From JAUSIF01 sp964620215 (GTDB lineage: Bacteria > Pseudomonadota > Alphaproteobacteria > Rhizobiales > Xanthobacteraceae), in contig CAZUJE010000137.1 in assembly GCA_964620215.1 (NCBI GenBank), forward strand, positions 1-7,594: 7,594 bases of DNA, in the 5' to 3' direction. Both the position numbers and the translations under genes were made by a program. This document shows positions 5,167 through 7,594 of this stretch, piece by piece. The stretch's first letter is position 1. Every line of letters begins with the position of its first letter. The notes beneath the pieces were generated by a model, which searched no databases, was not told where the DNA came from, and worked only from the letters and a program-made list of their open reading frames with translations.

Positions 5167-6352
5167 AGCACTCACCCTGCGCACGCTCGCGGCGGCGGCC
5201 TTCGGCGTGATGCTGATTCAGCCGGAAGCATTGCTCAATCCCGGCTTCCAGATGTCGTTCGCGGCGACGCTGGCGCTGATCGCATTGTTTGAGCGCCTAT
5301 CGCCGATGCTGGCGGAGCCGCCATCGCCGGGACAGGGCGCCTTCGCGCGCTTCAGCGAACGGACCTGGCGCTGGCTGCTGCTCGGCGTCGCAACCTCATT
5401 CGTCGCCGGTCTCGCCACCACGGCCTATGTGGCGTTCTATTTTCATCGCGTCGCGCCTTACGGCGTGCTCGCGAACCTGCTGGCGATGCCGGCGATTTCG
5501 TTTCTCATCATGCCGTCGGCGCTTCTGTCGGTTCTGCTGCTTCCATTTGGTTATGATGCGCTTGGCTGGCAGCTCATGGGCTTCGGCATCGAAGTGATGC
5601 TGAAGATCGCGCGCTTTGTCGCGGAGATTCCGGGTGCCGAGGGAAGGGTGGCGGCGTTCGGCGCGGGCGCATTGTTGATCGCAACCGCGGGACTGTTCGC
5701 CCTTGCAATCCCGGTTTCAAAACTGCGGCTGATCGGCATTCCGCTGCTCGTGCTCGCGTTCCTGCTCGCAATGAAAGCGCCACGCCCCGATGTGCTGGTC
5801 GATGCCGACGCCGACGTGGTGGCGATACGGGGCGTTGACGGAAAGCTCAGCATTCTGGATGCGCGCAAGGATCGGCTGTCGTCGGAAAGCTGGCTTGCAG
5901 CCGACGCAGATGCCCGCAAGGCACGGGACAACACCTTAGCCGGCGCATTTCGCTGCGATGTCCTTGGCTGCGCCGCCAGACTGCCCGATGGCGCGATCAT
6001 CGCCGTGCCGCGCCTTCCCGAGGCATTTGCGGACGACTGCCGCGAGGCGTCCCTCATTGTCACGAGATTGACGCTGCCGCCCACCTGCAAGGCGCCCCAG
6101 ATCGACCGGCGCACACTGGCAACGACGGGCGCGGTTTCACTTCGCCGTGTGGACGGAAAATGGATCGCGGAGCCGGTGCGCGCACCTACGGCTGACAGGC
6201 CGTGGTTTGGCCGTTTGAGTTCGCCTGATCCGAATGCGCTGGCGCGGCTGGAAAGCAGGCGGGAAACGCCCGCAACTTCACGCGAGGAAACGCCTGTACG
6301 GCCCGGAGAAGTGCCGGTGCCTGAACTCGACGAAGAATCGGAAGATCAGTAG
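5167..6352 (+). pseudogene. comEC: comEC 3' part, separated by the IS
   Basis: Joined to base 2053, this continues the comEC frame exactly: base 5167 is the third base of the split Pro codon 377, and 394 residues follow to TAG 6350-6352. The restored protein is 771 residues and reads ..VLVDRP-ALTLRTL.. across the junction, as expected for ComEC. The fragment carries PEALLNPGFQMSFAATLALI, several membrane helices (about 5370-5780) and a soluble tail. The tail starts RPDVLVDADADVVAIRG and has four cysteines in FRCDVLGC and DDCREA..PPTCKAP. The metallo-beta-lactamase HxHxDH motif of full-length ComEC proteins such as that of Bacillus is absent; degenerate tails of this sort are usual in alphaproteobacteria as far as I know. 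There is no credible start of its own; the in-frame TTG at 5096 lies inside the IS. The gene ends overlapping lexA by 7 bp, tail to tail. Confidence 0.9.
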
Positions 6353-7050
6353 CGCCGGATGATCCCGACGAGCTTGCCCTGGATGCGCACACGGTCAGGA
6401 CCGAAAATCCGCGTCTCGTAGGCCGGGTTAGCGGCCTCAAGTGCCACGGAAGCGCCCTTCTTGCGCAGGCGCTTCAACGTCGCTTCCTCGTCGTCGATCA
6501 GCGCCACGACAATGTCGCCCGTATCGGCGGTGTCGGCCTTCTTGATGAGGGCGGTGTCGCCCTCGAAAATTCCGGCCTCGATCATGCTGTCGCCGCGCAC
6601 TTCGAGGGCGAAGTGATCGCCGGTCGAAAGCATTTCCGGCGGCACATGGATCGTATGGCTGCGGCTCTGGATCGCTGAAACGGGTGTGCCGGCGGCGATG
6701 CGGCCCATGACCGGGATTGCGATCGGGCGGCCGCTGTCGTCGTCGCTGGTGATCGCGCGCACCTTGCCGAGGCTGCCTTCGATCACGTTCGGCGCGAAAC
6801 CGCTGCGGCGGTTGGCGGCGAGGCTCGGCGTGCTCGACTCCGGCAGCTTCAGGACTTCCAGCGCGCGGGCGCGGTTCGGCAGACGGCGGATGAATCCGCG
6901 CTCCTCCAGCGCCGAGATCAGCCGGTGGATGCCGGACTTGGAACGCAGGTCGAGCGCCTCCTTCATCTCCTCGAACGAGGGGGGAACGCCGGTTTCCTTC
7001 AGGCGCTCGTGGATGAAGCGGAGCAGCTCGGCTTGCTTGTTTGTCAGCAT
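6346..7050 (-). CDS. lexA: LexA, SOS response repressor
   Basis: This 234-residue repressor binds SOS boxes and cleaves itself when stimulated by RecA on single-stranded DNA. The winged-helix DNA-binding domain is at 1-65 (MLTNKQAELLRFIHERL.., SFEEMKEALDLRSKSGIHRLISALEERGFI). A linker follows, and then the S24 peptidase domain. The cleavage bond is A120-G121 in RIAAGTP, the nucleophile is S155 in VRGDSMIEAGI and the lysine is K193 in EEATLKRL, so the protein looks fully functional. ATG 7050 matches the conserved N-terminus; an in-frame extension to 7128 would cross the promoter and the LexA box and is rejected. Its ribosome binding site is weak (AAGG). The stop overlaps the comEC stop region. 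The neighbour behind is moeA, but lexA has its own promoter. The IS insertion leaves it untouched. Confidence 0.97.
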   Translation of the reverse strand: MLTNKQAELLRFIHERLKETGVPPSFEEMKEALDLRSKSGIHRLISALEERGFIRRLPNRARALEVLKLPESSTPSLAANRRSGFAPNVIEGSLGKVRAITSDDDSGRPIAIPVMGRIAAGTPVSAIQSRSHTIHVPPEMLSTGDHFALEVRGDSMIEAGIFEGDTALIKKADTADTGDIVVALIDDEEATLKRLRKKGASVALEAANPAYETRIFGPDRVRIQGKLVGIIRRY

Positions 7051-7099
7051 TTTCGGCCTTTTTAGCGGTGCTTCGTCGAATCGAAACAAAGCATGAACG

Positions 7100-7128
7100 T
7101 ATGTACCCGTTCCTGTTGCGTTCTGCAA
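7100..7128 (-). promoter_or_regulatory. lexA promoter
   Basis: On the - strand there is TTGCAG (7128-7123), a 17-bp spacer and TACATA (7105-7100). The first base of the LexA box overlaps the -35 and the box fills most of the spacer. Transcription would start around 7093, giving a leader of about 43 bases before ATG 7050. Confidence 0.6.
7109..7123 (-). promoter_or_regulatory. LexA box (GTTC-N7-GTTC), lexA autoregulation
   Basis: GTTCCTGTTGCGTTC on the + strand (GAAC-N7-GAAC on the lexA strand) exactly matches the direct-repeat SOS box known for alphaproteobacteria. It lies 58 bp before the lexA ATG and between the -35 and -10 elements, so bound LexA would block its own transcription. Confidence 0.88.
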
Positions 7129-7181
7129 TGGGGGTGCAGTGGAGGGTGGCAGATCAGGGTCAGATTCGGATGAGCGAGGCG

Positions 7182-7594
7182 TTAATCCGCGAAGCGGATG
7201 ACTTCGCAGACGTCGCCCTTTTTGGCGGCGGATGCATTCGGTTTGCGGATCAGGAGTCCGTCGGCGTTCACCAGAAACGCCTGCATCGAGCTGTCCTGTA
7301 GTCCGATGGGCGAGGCAATCAGCCTGCCGTCCGCCGCGCGCCCGATCCTGGCGCGCACATAATCCTGCCGGTGATCGTTTGAAGGCATGTCGGCGCCGAG
7401 CACCGCGGTTTCAGGCGAGGGAAGAAAATCTTTCCGGCCCTGCATTTTCCGCAGCAGCGGAACGATGAACAGCAGTCCGCAAACAAAAACCGCGACCGGA
7501 TTACCCGGCAGGCCGATGACGCGCAGCGGATCCTGCCGGGCGAGCAGGAGCGGGCGGCCGGGCCGGAGCGCCACGCGGTGAAACTGGAGCGGGA
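7182..7594 (-). CDS. moeA: MoeA, molybdopterin molybdenumtransferase, C-terminal part (5' end outside window)
   Basis: MoeA inserts molybdate into adenylylated molybdopterin in the last step of molybdenum cofactor synthesis, in the cytoplasm. 136 residues are visible to the stop TAA (7184-7182). The segment FHRVALRPGRPLLLAR and the motif VIGLPGNPVAVFV are hallmarks of the end of the MoeA catalytic domain. The part after about residue 60 (TAVLGADMPSN..YVRARI..ADGRLIASPIGLQDSSM..LVNADGLLIRKPN..KKGDVCEVIRF) is the C-terminal beta-barrel domain. The frame is open to the window edge; the GTG at 7574 is internal, not a start. It lies upstream of lexA on the same strand, 131 bp away, an order common in this bacterial group. 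An ATCCGC-TTC-GCGGAT stem sits at its stop codon but lacks a T-tract. Confidence 0.93.
   Translation of the reverse strand, partial: PLQFHRVALRPGRPLLLARQDPLRVIGLPGNPVAVFVCGLLFIVPLLRKMQGRKDFLPSPETAVLGADMPSNDHRQDYVRARIGRAADGRLIASPIGLQDSSMQAFLVNADGLLIRKPNASAAKKGDVCEVIRFAD

Noticed and set aside
7051..7128. N-terminal extension of lexA to an earlier start at 7128
   Set aside because: The extension crosses the LexA box and the -10 element, and the family N-terminus begins at MLTNKQ (7050).
7185..7199. ATCCGC/GCGGAT stem at the moeA stop codon as a terminator
   Set aside because: The stem is short, made of coding sequence and not followed by a T-run on the - strand.
1..7594. CRISPR arrays, tRNA or rRNA genes
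   Set aside because: No regularly spaced direct repeats and no cloverleaf or rRNA-like sequence were seen; all but short gaps are accounted for by the listed genes.

Overview
The window looks like chromosome of an alphaproteobacterium, most likely Hyphomicrobiales of the Nitrobacteraceae (Bradyrhizobium/Afipia/Rhodopseudomonas) type. The grounds are GC-rich coding sequence, the gene order comEC next to convergent lexA and then moeA, an alphaproteobacterial LexA, and a direct-repeat GTTC-N7-GTTC LexA box. The genus is inferred from protein flavour and synteny only.

Host layout: the 3' part of glnS (glutaminyl-tRNA synthetase) runs in from the left edge on the + strand, followed 57 bp later by comEC (DNA-uptake channel). 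lexA (SOS repressor) faces comEC tail to tail with a 7-bp overlap and has its own SOS-regulated promoter. The 3' part of moeA (molybdopterin molybdenumtransferase) lies behind it on the same strand and runs off the right edge. The first ~80 bases look like low-quality sequence at a contig end.

The main event is a complete 3105-bp insertion sequence of the IS1595 (ISXO2-like) family at 2054-5158, sitting inside comEC. It has 23-bp perfect terminal inverted repeats and is flanked by the 8-bp target duplication GACCGGCC. Removing the element plus one duplication copy restores one uninterrupted comEC frame of 771 codons, so the insertion is clean and probably recent, and comEC is disrupted in this genome.

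The element is a passenger-gene IS. From left to right it carries a one-helix membrane protein (-), a small DUF6471/XRE-like putative DNA-binding protein (-), the transposase (+), a coiled-coil/winged-helix-like protein (+, overlapping the transposase stop) and a two-helix membrane protein (-). Coding sequence fills it almost from repeat to repeat.

The gap between the DUF6471 gene and the transposase holds an unusually symmetric control region. Face-to-face promoters have each -10 box inside a CTATCA-N4-TGATAG palindrome, and outer half-sites overlap both ribosome binding sites. All of this is centred on base 3037. The simplest reading is a self-limiting switch in which the small protein represses itself and the transposase. 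This switch and the two unexplained membrane-protein passengers are the most interesting content of the window.
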